From Sphingopyxis macrogoltabida (lineage in GTDB: Bacteria; Pseudomonadota; Alphaproteobacteria; Sphingomonadales; Sphingomonadaceae): a stretch of 57,500 nt of DNA. Of the stretch, positions 25,277 to 34,048 are shown piece by piece (within the stretch, counting starts at the first letter, position 1; the number at the start of each line of letters is the position of its first letter). Position numbers and translations under genes: made by a program. The notes beneath the pieces are model-generated. The model saw nothing but the letters and a program-made list of their open reading frames with translations, had not been told where the DNA came from and did not search any database. The DNA lies in assembly GCF_001314325.1 (NCBI RefSeq), contig NZ_CP009429.1:1-57500 (forward strand), given 5' to 3'.

Positions 25277-25978
25277 TCAGCCTCTGCCGAACAGCATGAG
25301 GATGTAACGCTTCAGGTGGGTGACGCTGTCGCGCGCGATCGCGGGATCGTCGGTGGTCTTCGCCATGATGAAGGCGCCCTGCAGCACCGCTTGGACGTGA
25401 CGCGCGATGCTCATCGCGCTGACGCCCTGCGAAATGCCGTGGCGCGCGATCGCCGCCTCGATGTCGGGGGCCAGCGCCTCGCAATAGGCGTTGATGCTCG
25501 CCTCGCACGCCGCGCGGATCGCCGGATTGGTACCATAGGCTTCCTGCACCATCGTGCCGACGAAGCAGGTGAAATCCTCGACCGGGCCGTCGAGCATCGA
25601 AAAGCGGAAGTCGATATGGCCGAGCAGGCGGTCGAGCGGGTCGACCAGCCTGGTGTGCGGCGGCAGTTCGAACATCGGGCGGGCACGCTCGGTCCAGCCT
25701 TCGGCGGCGGCGATCGCCAGCGCTTCCTTCGATTCGAAGTGGTGGAAGAAGGCGCCCTTGGTGACGCCCGCCGCGGCGCAGATCTCGTCGACCGTCGTTG
25801 CGGCATAACCCTTACGGCGCACCGTCGCATGCGCCGCGGCGATCAGCTTGTCGCGCGCGCTGCCGCGCGGCGCCCGGCCCGCGTCGACCGGGATGCCGCC
25901 GCCCGCCGGGGGGACATCGCGGGCGGCGGCGGGGCGCGGGGTGCGCCGGGGCGCGGCAGGAGGCTGATTCGTCGTCAT
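25277..25978 (-). CDS. TetR/AcrR-family transcriptional regulator
   Basis: The 233-residue protein has an unusually long proline- and alanine-rich N-terminal tail of about 38 residues. The TetR DNA-binding domain (ARDKLIAAAHATVRRKGYAA, then TTVDEICAAAGVTKGAFFHH) follows, then a helical ligand-binding domain. It heads a minus-strand run of small genes. A near-perfect 22-bp palindrome lies 8 nt upstream of its ATG, so autoregulation and repression of the whole run are likely. The inducer is unknown. An internal start after the tail is possible. Confidence 0.9.
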   Translation of the reverse strand: MTTNQPPAAPRRTPRPAAARDVPPAGGGIPVDAGRAPRGSARDKLIAAAHATVRRKGYAATTVDEICAAAGVTKGAFFHHFESKEALAIAAAEGWTERARPMFELPPHTRLVDPLDRLLGHIDFRFSMLDGPVEDFTCFVGTMVQEAYGTNPAIRAACEASINAYCEALAPDIEAAIARHGISQGVSAMSIARHVQAVLQGAFIMAKTTDDPAIARDSVTHLKRYILMLFGRG

Positions 25979-25986
25979 GCGAATCT

Positions 25987-26008
25987 ACATACCGACTAGT
26001 TGGTATGT
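25987..26008. promoter_or_regulatory. TetR-type operator palindrome
   Basis: The 22-bp palindrome pairs ACATACC with GGTATGT about an ACTAGT centre; 10 of 11 position pairs match. It lies between the TetR start codon (25978) and the divergent comM gene (26153). Position and symmetry make it the likely operator for the TetR protein. Confidence 0.75.
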
Positions 26009-26152
26009 TGTCAAATCTGCAACGACGGTTGCGCTGCGCGGCACCTTCGACAACTTTCGAAAAGACTCGACGTTCCGTCCGCTTGCCGTAAAGAGGCATG
26101 GGGAACAAAGCAGGCACATCGCGTGCCGCGAGGACGGGCAGCGGGGGATTTC

Positions 26153-27661
26153 ATGGTCGCGATCGTTTCCACCGTCGCCTATCTCGGGCTCGAGGCGCGC
26201 GGGGTCGAGGTGCAGTGCCAGATCACGCCGGGCGTTCCCCGGTTCGTCGTCGTCGGGCTGCCCGACAAGGCGGTCGGCGAAAGCCGTGAGCGGGTGCGCG
26301 CCGCGATCGCCGCGATCGGCCTGTCGCTGCCGCCCAAGGTCATCACCGTCAACCTGTCGCCCGCCGACCTGCCCAAGGAAGGCTCGCACTACGACCTGCC
26401 GATCGCGCTGGCGCTGCTCGGCGCGATGGGGGTGGTCGATGCCGAAACGCTCGCTTCGTACGTGGTCGTCGGCGAACTCGGGCTCGACGGGCGCGTTGCG
26501 GCATCGCCCGGCGTCCTCCTCGCCGCGCTGCATGCGGGCAGCGTCGAGCGCGGGCTGATCTGCCCCGCCGCACAGGGACCCGAAGCGGCGTGGGCGGGCC
26601 ATGTCGAGGTGCTCGGCGCGCCCGACCTCCTGTCGCTGCTCGGCCATTTCAAGGGCAGCGCGCTGCTCGCGGCGCCGATGCCGGGCGAGGTCGAAATGCC
26701 GGCGCGCGGCGCCGATTTGGCGCAGGTAAAGGGGCAGGAAACCGCGAAGCGCGCGCTCGAAATCGCCGCGGCCGGGGCGCATAATCTGATGATGTCGGGG
26801 CCGCCGGGGTCGGGCAAGTCGCTGATGGCCGCCTGCATGCCCGGCATCTTGCCCGAGCTGACCCCCGGCGAAGCGCTCGAAGTCTCGATGATCGCCTCGG
26901 TCGCCGGAACCCTCGAAGGCGGGCGGCTCGTCCGCGCGCGGCCGTTCCGCGCGCCGCATCATTCGGCGTCGATGCCGGCGCTCGTCGGCGGGGGCCTCCG
27001 CGTCCGGCCGGGCGAGGTCAGCCTCGCGCATCTCGGCGTGCTCTTCCTCGACGAGCTGCCCGAGTTCCAGCGCGGCGTGCTCGATTCGCTGCGCCAGCCG
27101 CTCGAAACGGGCGAGGTCAGCGTCGCGCGCGCCAATGCGCATGTGACCTTCCCGGCGCGCGTCCAGCTCGTTGCGGCGATGAACCCGTGCCGCTGCGGCC
27201 ATCTCGGCGACCCGGCGCTCGCGTGCAGCCGCGCGCCGCGCTGTGCCGCCGATTATCAGGCAAAGCTGTCGGGCCCGCTGCTCGACCGCATCGACCTGCA
27301 TGTCGAAGTGCAGGCCGTCAGCGCCGCCGACCTTGTCCTGCCGCCACCCACCGAAGGCAGTGCGGAGGTTGCGGCGCGCGTCGCGGCGGCGCGCGATATC
27401 CAGACGCGGCGCTATGCGGACCACAAGGCGCGCACCAATGCGGAGATCGACGGCGAACTGCTCGAAGCGGTCGCAACCCCCGACGAGCCGGGCCGCCAGT
27501 TGCTCGCACAGGCGGCCGAGGCGATGCGGCTGTCGGCGCGCGGCTATACGCGGATGCTGCGCGTCGCGCGGACGATCGCCGACCTCGCGGGCGCCGAAAC
27601 CGTCGGCCGCATCCATATCGCCGAGGCGCTGAGCTACCGGCGGCAGGCGCCGCGGAACTGA
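26153..27661 (+). CDS. comM: ComM/YifB-type Mg-chelatase-like ATPase
   Basis: The 502-residue protein matches the YifB/ComM family, hexameric AAA+ helicases that promote branch migration during natural transformation in some species. Visible parts are an N-terminal Lon-protease-like domain ('VQCQITPGVPRFVVVGLPDKAVGESRERVRAA'-type), Walker A GPPGSGKS, Walker B LGVLFLDELPEF, a cysteine cluster NPCRCGHLGDP and the C-terminal 'ARGYTRMLRVARTIADL' helix. The start at 26153 has GGGGGA upstream and gives the conserved MVAIVSTVAYLGLEARGVEV. No other competence genes lie nearby. Confidence 0.93.
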   Translation: MVAIVSTVAYLGLEARGVEVQCQITPGVPRFVVVGLPDKAVGESRERVRAAIAAIGLSLPPKVITVNLSPADLPKEGSHYDLPIALALLGAMGVVDAETLASYVVVGELGLDGRVAASPGVLLAALHAGSVERGLICPAAQGPEAAWAGHVEVLGAPDLLSLLGHFKGSALLAAPMPGEVEMPARGADLAQVKGQETAKRALEIAAAGAHNLMMSGPPGSGKSLMAACMPGILPELTPGEALEVSMIASVAGTLEGGRLVRARPFRAPHHSASMPALVGGGLRVRPGEVSLAHLGVLFLDELPEFQRGVLDSLRQPLETGEVSVARANAHVTFPARVQLVAAMNPCRCGHLGDPALACSRAPRCAADYQAKLSGPLLDRIDLHVEVQAVSAADLVLPPPTEGSAEVAARVAAARDIQTRRYADHKARTNAEIDGELLEAVATPDEPGRQLLAQAAEAMRLSARGYTRMLRVARTIADLAGAETVGRIHIAEALSYRRQAPRN

Positions 27662-27666
27662 TCGCG

Positions 27667-27960
27667 GTGGAAGAGATCGCTTTCGATGCCGAGATTATCG
27701 AATGGCGCGGCCCGGCGCCGTTCCTGTTTGCCGCCATCCCCGATGCGCATGTTGGCGCGATCCGCTACGCGGCGCTGTCGGAAAGCTATGGCTGGGGTGT
27801 CGTGCCGGTTGTTGCGCGGATCGGGGCGAGCGATTTCACGACCTCGCTGTTCCCGCGCGACGGCGGCTATCTTCTACCGGTGAAGGTCGCGGTGCAGCGG
27901 GCCGAGGGTGTCAGGCTAGGCGACCGGGTGGCGGTGTCGTTGCGGGTCGGGCGAATGTAA
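27667..27960 (+). CDS. DUF1905 domain protein
   Basis: This 97-residue protein has the DUF1905 beta-barrel pattern: 'EIIEWRGPAPFLFAAIP', a helix with HVGAIRYAALSESYGWGVVPV and an end with GDRVAVSLRV. The start is GTG at 27667, only 5 nt after the comM stop, so it is likely translated by coupling. The function is unknown. Confidence 0.85.
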   Translation: MEEIAFDAEIIEWRGPAPFLFAAIPDAHVGAIRYAALSESYGWGVVPVVARIGASDFTTSLFPRDGGYLLPVKVAVQRAEGVRLGDRVAVSLRVGRM

Positions 27961-28015
27961 CAATGCTGGCGAGGGACAGCGATGGCCGGTTGCGGCCGGT
28001 TGTGGACCTTTTCCA

Positions 28016-28092
28016 TTCGTCATCCCGGACTTGATCCGGGATCCATAGCTGCACCGTCGTCATGGATCCCGGATCAAGTCCGGGATGACGAA
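28016..28092. repeat. Perfect 31-bp paired inverted repeat after DUF1905
   Basis: Arms 28016-28046 and 28062-28092 are exact inverted copies with a 15-nt loop. Each starts TTCGTCATCCCGGACTTGAT. Read as protein it gives VIPDLIRDP, a familiar sign of this repeat family. It lies between the convergent DUF1905 and bactofilin genes and may also end transcription. Confidence 0.9.
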
Positions 28093-28151
28093 AGCGGGGG
28101 GAGGTAACGACAGCTTTCCACCCCTAAGCCGCCATTCCGGCAGCCGTGCAA

Positions 28152-28625
28152 TCAGATTCCCAAAGCCGACTTGTTCTCGACCACTTCCAACGGCGGCGGC
28201 GCCTTGGCGGCGCCCGCGCCATGACGGCGATGGCTGAGTTTGCCGTCGACCTTGCCGCCATTCTCGATCGTGATGTTTTCGTAGATCACGTCGCCGGTGA
28301 TCCGTGCGGTCGCATGAACGATCAGCGTCTTCGCCTCGATCGATCCGTCGAGCAGGCCCGCGATCTTGGCGGTCTCGGCGACCACCGCGCCCTTGATCTC
28401 GCTCGCCTCGCCCTGGACGAGGTTGGCGCATTTCAGGTCGCCGTCGATCTTGCCGTCGACGTGCAGGTCGACGCTGGCGGCAACATTGCCGGTGACGACG
28501 ACGTCCGACCCGAGGATCGAAAAGGTCGTATGACGGGCGCCGGTCGCCATCTTAGCGGGCACCGCCGGTGCCGGCTGCGAGGGCGCCGACTCGCTGTCGT
28601 GCGTCGGCTTTGACTTCGAGAACAT
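28152..28625 (-). CDS. Bactofilin
   Basis: This 157-residue protein has a disordered N-terminal tail, the polymer-forming beta-helical core (TFSILGSDVVVTGNVAASVD, then repeated 'GKIDGDLKCANLV', AEIKGAVVAET and ARITGDVIYENITIENGG units) and a short C-terminal tail. Bactofilins form cytoskeletal filaments that position cell-wall enzymes. Its start lies inside the M23 peptidase gene (74-nt overlap), the usual bactofilin partner. A wall-shaping or morphogenesis role is inferred from this pairing. Confidence 0.93.
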   Translation of the reverse strand: MFSKSKPTHDSESAPSQPAPAVPAKMATGARHTTFSILGSDVVVTGNVAASVDLHVDGKIDGDLKCANLVQGEASEIKGAVVAETAKIAGLLDGSIEAKTLIVHATARITGDVIYENITIENGGKVDGKLSHRRHGAGAAKAPPPLEVVENKSALGI

Positions 28626-29754
28626 CGGCTTTGGCCTCCAGGAAGCGGCGCGGATTGACCGCGGCGCCGTTCAGACGGACTTCGAAATGCAGGTGACTGC
28701 CGGTCGAGCGGCCGGTCGAACCCATTTTAGCGATCTGCTGGCCCGCGGCAACCGCGCTGCCGACCCGCGTCGTGAAACCCGAAAGATGGGCGTAGCGGGT
28801 CAGGATGCCCTGACCGTGATCGACTTCGACGACATTGCCGTAACCCGACTTCTGGCCGACGAAAACGACCTTGCCGGGCGCGGCCGCGAGGATCGGGCTA
28901 CCGATCGGGCCAGGGAAATCGAGCCCCGAGTGCATCGCGCCGGCGCCGGTGAAGGGGTCGCTGCGATAGCCGTAGCTCGACGAGAGCATCAGCACATTGG
29001 CGGGCTGTCCCGAGGGGATCGCGACGAGCGTGCGTTCGAGCACTTCCATTCGGAACAGCGCACCTTCGAGCGCGGCAAAGCCCTTGCCGAGTTCGCCCGC
29101 ACGGCCGAGGCGGCCGCGATAGGGAATGAAGGGACCACCGCGGCCGGCCGCAGCGCTGCGCACCAGCGAAGCGGGGTCGAGGCCGAGCTTGGCAACCGCG
29201 CTTTCGGCTTTCGCGGCGCGCGCGCTGACCGCTGCGAGCAGGCGCGCCGAAAAGGCTTCCTGTCGCGCCTCGATCCGCGCCAGCGCCTGCGCTTCGGGCG
29301 GCAGATTGGGGTCGATGGCGCTGGTCTTCAGCGGCGCGGGTTTCGCTTCGGCACCGGTTGCCGCGGCTTCGCCCGGGATCGCGGGCTCGTCGCCGAAATA
29401 GCTCTTCTGCCATTCGTCGAGCTGGTTCTGCCGCTCTTCGAGGTCGGCAGCGGTTTCGGCGACGCGGTCGCGATATTTGGCGATGCGCGCCTCGGCCGCT
29501 GCGGCGGCGGCCTGCTTCTGCGCGACTTCGGCGCGTTCGCCGGAGCTGAGCAACTGGTTGACGAGCACGGCGAGCGTGGCACCGGCCCAGGCGAGCAGGA
29601 CGAGCCCGGCGATCAGCGCGACGCGCTTTTGCCAGACCGCGCTGACGCGCAGGAAGCGCACGTGACCGTGCGTGCGAACGAAGATTTCATGGTCCTGAAA
29701 CAGCGCAGAAACGCGCTCGCGCCACTGGCGCAGACCCGTCGATAACGAAGACAA
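28552..29754 (-). CDS. M23 family metallopeptidase
   Basis: The 400-residue protein has a cytoplasmic N-terminal segment, one membrane helix (VALIAGLVLLAWAGATLAVL), a coiled-coil-rich region (about 70-130) and a C-terminal LytM/M23 domain. The domain contains HSGLDFPG and HLHFEVR, the zinc-binding histidines and aspartate, so activity looks intact. These enzymes cut peptidoglycan cross-links. It overlaps the bactofilin gene, and similar pairs occur in Helicobacter, Caulobacter and others. Preceding non-coding DNA of about 230 bp probably holds its promoter and that of the divergent ICMT-like gene. Confidence 0.93.
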   Translation of the reverse strand: MSSLSTGLRQWRERVSALFQDHEIFVRTHGHVRFLRVSAVWQKRVALIAGLVLLAWAGATLAVLVNQLLSSGERAEVAQKQAAAAAAEARIAKYRDRVAETAADLEERQNQLDEWQKSYFGDEPAIPGEAAATGAEAKPAPLKTSAIDPNLPPEAQALARIEARQEAFSARLLAAVSARAAKAESAVAKLGLDPASLVRSAAAGRGGPFIPYRGRLGRAGELGKGFAALEGALFRMEVLERTLVAIPSGQPANVLMLSSSYGYRSDPFTGAGAMHSGLDFPGPIGSPILAAAPGKVVFVGQKSGYGNVVEVDHGQGILTRYAHLSGFTTRVGSAVAAGQQIAKMGSTGRSTGSHLHFEVRLNGAAVNPRRFLEAKADVLEVKADARQRVGALAAGTGGAR

Positions 29755-29986
29755 GTGGCGACCCCATCTTGGTGTTCTTGTGGAGCCCTCCGCCCCGACT
29801 TGATGGCGCCCTTAACAGCGCAGAAGCAGCCGCGCGAATCTTTGCGGCGCGACTCGCGCCGAGTCGAACATGACTCGCGGTGAACGGTGTCAGATGCGGC
29901 AAATACTGCCATTTTGGCAGAAAATCGCTTGCGAATCGCGCGGTAATATTGACGGCTTGCTTACCATTTTTGGTTAGGGGTACGGC

Positions 29987-31408
29987 GTGAACCAGATGTC
30001 CAGCCTTACCCCTTCAGGTGGCGGCAATCCCGCCTCCGTTCTGCCCGCCGTCAGTCCTGTGCGGCCGCGCTCGGCGGTCAGCGCCGGGGTCGGAATCGTC
30101 GGCCTGCTCGGGCTGTTTTCCTATTTGATCCTCGCGCGTTACGCGCCCGAGATCGCGGGTTTCCTTGGCATCGACTGGGGCGACCGCGGGCGGATGGACG
30201 GCCCCAATTCGGCGATCGCCAGCGTGCTCGCCTGCGGTCTGCCGATGGTGCTGTGGTCGGTTTTCGTCGACAAGGTGCACCGCAATCCGTCGACCGGAAT
30301 CGACTGGTCGCTGCGCCGCCCGTGGCGCGAGACGGTCGATATCAGCCTGACCAAGCTTGCCGGGCTGTGGGCAACCTGGGCGCTGATCGCGCTGACCTAT
30401 GCGACAATGCGCTATTATTGGGAGGGCAATTACGCCTTTTCGATGGACCTGCTCGAACGCGTCGCGCCGTGGCTGCTCGGGATATCGGTCGTCTATATGC
30501 TGTGGCTCGACCGCCGCCTCGTCGAACCGCGCGATGGCTGCTGGCAATTCGGACACTGGCTGATCGCAGGCCATAAAACAGGGGGCGGCCAGCCGGTCGA
30601 TAGCCGCGCAATCTGGCATCATCTGCGCGCGTGGACGGTGAAGGGCTTTTTCACCGCCTTCATGCTGTCGATCGTGCCGGGCAATTTCTCGTCGCTCGTC
30701 GCGGTGCCGATGAGCGAGGTGCTCGCCAACCCGTTCACGGTCGGGCTGTGGACGATCAACCTCCTCTACCTCGTCGACGTCCATATCGCGACGGTAGGCT
30801 ATATCCTGACGATGAAGCCGCTCGATTCGCACATCCGGACGGCGAACCCCTATGGCATGGCGTGGGTCGCGGCGCTGATCTGCTATCCGCCCTTCATCCT
30901 GATGAACGGCGGCCCGCTCGACTATCAGGTCGGCGGCGCCGACTGGGGTTACTGGCTGCAGGGTCATGAGACGCTGACGGCGATCTGGGGCGTCGTGCTC
31001 GTCGCGCTTATCTCGATCTACGCCTGGGCGACGATGGCGTTCGGCATCCGCTTTTCCAATCTGACGCATCGCGGGGTCATTACGCACGGGCCGTACAGCT
31101 TCACGCGGCACCCCGCTTATATTTCGAAGAATCTGAGCTGGTGGGTCGGGTCGATGCCTTTCCTCGTCACCACCGGCGGCTGGATCGAGGCGGCACGCAA
31201 CGTCATCCTGCTCGGGCTGGTCAGCGGCGTCTATTACTGGCGTGCGAAGACCGAGGAGAAGCACCTCTTCGCCGATCCCGCCTATCAGGCCTATTGGAAC
31301 TGGGCGCAGCACCATGCCCTTGTCCCGCGCCTGTTCGCGAAGCTCAGTGGCCGGACGCAGCCGCTGATCCGGCTGGAACCCGACCCGCGCGTCGGCCCGG
31401 TCGCCTGA
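29987..31408 (+). CDS. ICMT-like membrane methyltransferase
   Basis: The 473-residue polytopic membrane protein has a C-terminal ICMT/PEMT-type domain: THGPYSFTRHPAYISKNLSW and, near the end, AKTEEKHLFADPAYQAYW. These are the conserved cofactor and active-site motifs of isoprenylcysteine-methyltransferase-like enzymes. The first ~330 residues add about eight hydrophobic segments, much longer than typical ICMT. The methyl acceptor is unknown. GTG at 29987 is the start; a strong terminator follows. Confidence 0.75.
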   Translation: MNQMSSLTPSGGGNPASVLPAVSPVRPRSAVSAGVGIVGLLGLFSYLILARYAPEIAGFLGIDWGDRGRMDGPNSAIASVLACGLPMVLWSVFVDKVHRNPSTGIDWSLRRPWRETVDISLTKLAGLWATWALIALTYATMRYYWEGNYAFSMDLLERVAPWLLGISVVYMLWLDRRLVEPRDGCWQFGHWLIAGHKTGGGQPVDSRAIWHHLRAWTVKGFFTAFMLSIVPGNFSSLVAVPMSEVLANPFTVGLWTINLLYLVDVHIATVGYILTMKPLDSHIRTANPYGMAWVAALICYPPFILMNGGPLDYQVGGADWGYWLQGHETLTAIWGVVLVALISIYAWATMAFGIRFSNLTHRGVITHGPYSFTRHPAYISKNLSWWVGSMPFLVTTGGWIEAARNVILLGLVSGVYYWRAKTEEKHLFADPAYQAYWNWAQHHALVPRLFAKLSGRTQPLIRLEPDPRVGPVA

Positions 31409-31417
31409 CCTGACATG

Positions 31418-31458
31418 AAAAAAAAGGGCGCGCTGCGATGGCGGCGCGCCCTTTTTTT
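31418..31458. terminator. Strong bidirectional terminator
   Basis: An 8-bp stem GGGCGCGC/GCGCGCCC (31426-31433 with 31444-31451) is flanked by eight As and seven Ts. It separates the convergent ICMT-like and TonB-receptor genes. Confidence 0.92.
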
Positions 31459-31511
31459 GTTGCTTCGATCGGGCCGGACTGTCCCGGCCCGATCGTCGAA
31501 TTATGTTCGCA

Positions 31512-33788
31512 TCAGAACTTCACGCCCGCCTCGACGCCCCAGATGCGGGGTTCGTTGACGTAGCTGGTGATGTTGTTGAAATCGATGCCGCCGGTCGGCG
31601 ACGCATCGTTGGTGATGTTGCGCACGAAGCCCGCGATGTCGAAGCGGTCGGTGCGATAACCGACGCGCAGCCCGCCCTCGAGCATCTTGTCGTCCGAGAA
31701 TTCGACCGACTGATAGAGGAAGAACTGGATCTTCGAGCGGTAATACCAGTCGGTGAACGCATAGATCGCGCCATTGCCGACTGGGAATTCATAACCCGCG
31801 GTCCAGTTCACCGTCCACTTCGGCGACTGCGGCAACTGGTTGCCGTCGATCGAATAGATGCCGGGGCTGCCCGGACGCTGCGGGTCGAGCACGGTGCACG
31901 GCGTGGCCGAGCCGCAGCCGGCGACGAAGGCATTGGCATCGTCGATCTTGGCGATGTTCCAGGCGCCGCCGACCGAGAAGGTCAGCCCCGTTACCGGGGC
32001 TGCCTGCAGTTCGGCCTCGATGCCATGGCCCTTCGCATCGACGTTGAGCAGGCTGGCGACGTTCGAGGTGCCGCCGACCGCAGTGAGCTGCAGGTCCTTG
32101 GTGTCGAAGTAATAGCCGGTCAGGTTGAAGCGGACGCGGTTGTCGAGGAAGGAGGTCTTGATCCCCGCCTCATACGACATCGTCTCTTCCTGATCGGCGG
32201 TCGAAATGACGCGCGAGAAGGTCAGGCGGCCCTGCACCGACGGCGCGCGATAGCCGCGCGCGACGCGCGCATAGATGTTGAAGCCGTCGGTCGCTTCCCA
32301 GGTCGCGCTGGCGTCCCACGTCAGCAGTTTGCCCTTCACGGTCGCCGCCTGCGGCGGAACCGGCGTGTTCGGGTTGACGACGAAGATCGGGCGCGTTTCG
32401 ACCGGACGCGACGCGACGAAATCGCGCGTGTCATGGTTGTAGCGCGCGCCGGCCTGCAGCTTCAGCCCATTGTCGAACGCATAGTTGACCGAACCGAAGA
32501 TGCCATAGGCTTCGCTTTCCTGACGCTGAACCGCGATCGCCGACGGCGTCGCGTCGGTCGGGCCGCCGAACTCGAAGCTCGAGATGTCGAGGTCTTCATT
32601 GAAGTAGAAGGCGCCGAACTGATAGCCGAGCCCGCCGCTGTTGTTCGACGCGATGCGGATTTCCTGCGTGAACTGGTCGAGGCTCGGCACATTGTCCTGG
32701 CTCTGCGCCTGGAACGGGATCAGGCCCGGACCCGATTCGGGCAGGAACACGGCGCCGAAGCCGCCGTCGATGTCGCCGCGGCTGCGGAAATTGCCGTTCC
32801 AGTAGGAGGTGATCGAGTAAGCGGTCACCGGCCCGAAATCATATTCGAGGTTCAGCCCGACATTATAGGTGTTGAGCTTCTGGAAGTTGAGCCCGTCCTG
32901 CCACACCTTGTCGCGCTCGAACTTGGTGCCGGCGCCGCCGAGGCCGACCAGCTTGTTGCTGCCCGGGACCTGCGTGTTGGCGCGGAAGATGATCGCCGAA
33001 CCGTCGTAGACGCGGACTTGACCGGTCAGGCGGCCGGTGAAGGGACCGCTTTCATACTGAAGCTGGAGGCGCGCGGCGATGTCGTCATAGCCGCCAAGGT
33101 CCTTGTTCTTCGTCGTCGCGACATTGTCGACCCAGTCGTCGCGGTGCTGATAGAGGCCCGACAGGCGGACCGAGAAGCCATTGTCGTCGGCGGCGCCTGC
33201 CGCCACTTCAACTTGGCTGTTGCCATAACGGCCATAGCTGACGCGCGCATAGCCGCCGGTCTTGCCGGGCTTGACGGTGTCGAACTTGACGATGCCGGCC
33301 GGGGTGTTGCGGCCGAACAGCGTGCCCTGCGGCCCGCGCAGCACTTCGACGCGGTCGAGGTCGAAGATCGGGAAGCCCTTGAGGATCGGGTTTTCGAGGA
33401 CGACGTCGTCATAGACGAGGCTGACCGGCTGCGACGCGTTGAGGTCGAAGTCGGTGTTGCCGAGGCCGCGGATATAGAAGCGCGGGAAGGTGCGGCCGAA
33501 CGAGCTTTCGATGTTCAGGCTGGGAACGCGGCCCGCGAGCACGCGCACGTCGCTGCCCGACGAGGTGATGGCATCGAGCGTGCCGCCCGACAGCACGCTG
33601 ACCGAAACCGGCACGTCCTGCAGGCTTTCCTCGCGGCGCTGCGCGGTGACGATGATGTCGCCGAGGCCGCTGTCTTCGGCGACGGGTGCGGCGGACGCGT
33701 CCTGTGCGGCGGCGGGGGCTGCCCAGCCGGCGGCGGCGAGCGCGACCAGAACGGGGGCTATAGCGGTAGCGGAAGGAAAGTGGCGCAT
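31512..33788 (-). CDS. TonB-dependent outer-membrane receptor
   Basis: The 758-residue receptor has a signal peptide (MRHFPSATAIAPVLVALAAA, cleaved after AAAQ), a TonB-box-like segment LGDIIVTAQRREESLQDVPV, a plug domain (FYIRGLGNTDFDLN, then VEVLRGPQGTLFGRNTPAGI) and a 22-strand barrel ending in WGVEAGVKF with the terminal phenylalanine. This is the large Sphingomonas-type TonB receptor group; the ligand is unknown. No adjacent transporter or FecR-like regulator is present. The start at 33788 gives the signal peptide; a longer reading frame extends 28 codons upstream without support. Confidence 0.93.
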   Translation of the reverse strand: MRHFPSATAIAPVLVALAAAGWAAPAAAQDASAAPVAEDSGLGDIIVTAQRREESLQDVPVSVSVLSGGTLDAITSSGSDVRVLAGRVPSLNIESSFGRTFPRFYIRGLGNTDFDLNASQPVSLVYDDVVLENPILKGFPIFDLDRVEVLRGPQGTLFGRNTPAGIVKFDTVKPGKTGGYARVSYGRYGNSQVEVAAGAADDNGFSVRLSGLYQHRDDWVDNVATTKNKDLGGYDDIAARLQLQYESGPFTGRLTGQVRVYDGSAIIFRANTQVPGSNKLVGLGGAGTKFERDKVWQDGLNFQKLNTYNVGLNLEYDFGPVTAYSITSYWNGNFRSRGDIDGGFGAVFLPESGPGLIPFQAQSQDNVPSLDQFTQEIRIASNNSGGLGYQFGAFYFNEDLDISSFEFGGPTDATPSAIAVQRQESEAYGIFGSVNYAFDNGLKLQAGARYNHDTRDFVASRPVETRPIFVVNPNTPVPPQAATVKGKLLTWDASATWEATDGFNIYARVARGYRAPSVQGRLTFSRVISTADQEETMSYEAGIKTSFLDNRVRFNLTGYYFDTKDLQLTAVGGTSNVASLLNVDAKGHGIEAELQAAPVTGLTFSVGGAWNIAKIDDANAFVAGCGSATPCTVLDPQRPGSPGIYSIDGNQLPQSPKWTVNWTAGYEFPVGNGAIYAFTDWYYRSKIQFFLYQSVEFSDDKMLEGGLRVGYRTDRFDIAGFVRNITNDASPTGGIDFNNITSYVNEPRIWGVEAGVKF

Positions 33789-34048
33789 GGGCAAGCTTCC
33801 TGAAACAGAGTTGACGATGGGAGAGACGTTAAAAACGATTTGCCCGTTGGCGTGCGGCGCGGGCCGGGTCAATTGCGGAAGCTCTTGCGGCTGACGTTCA
33901 TGTCAGCAGTGTTGCGCAATTGCTGCACTTTTGTGGCAAATTTGGGCAAATGGGACGGTGACACCCGGCTGCAGGCGCATGCTGGTCGCTTGATTTCCTG
34001 CCTCTCCACTCTAGACCGAGGGCAGGTTCCCGAGCGGAGGAAAGCGAA
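33789..34048. other. Divergent regulatory region between the TonB receptor and the DUF853 ATPase
   Basis: This 260-nt AT-richer stretch holds no gene. It must contain the promoters of both divergent genes. A CGGAGG ribosome site precedes the DUF853 start. The words caattgcgg and gcgcaattgc near 33871-33925 hint at an imperfect repeat, but no clear operator could be drawn. Confidence 0.4.

Noticed and set aside
28016..28092. CRISPR array or insertion-sequence end
   Set aside because: A single inverted pair with a 15-nt loop; no regularly spaced repeats, no cas genes and no transposase.
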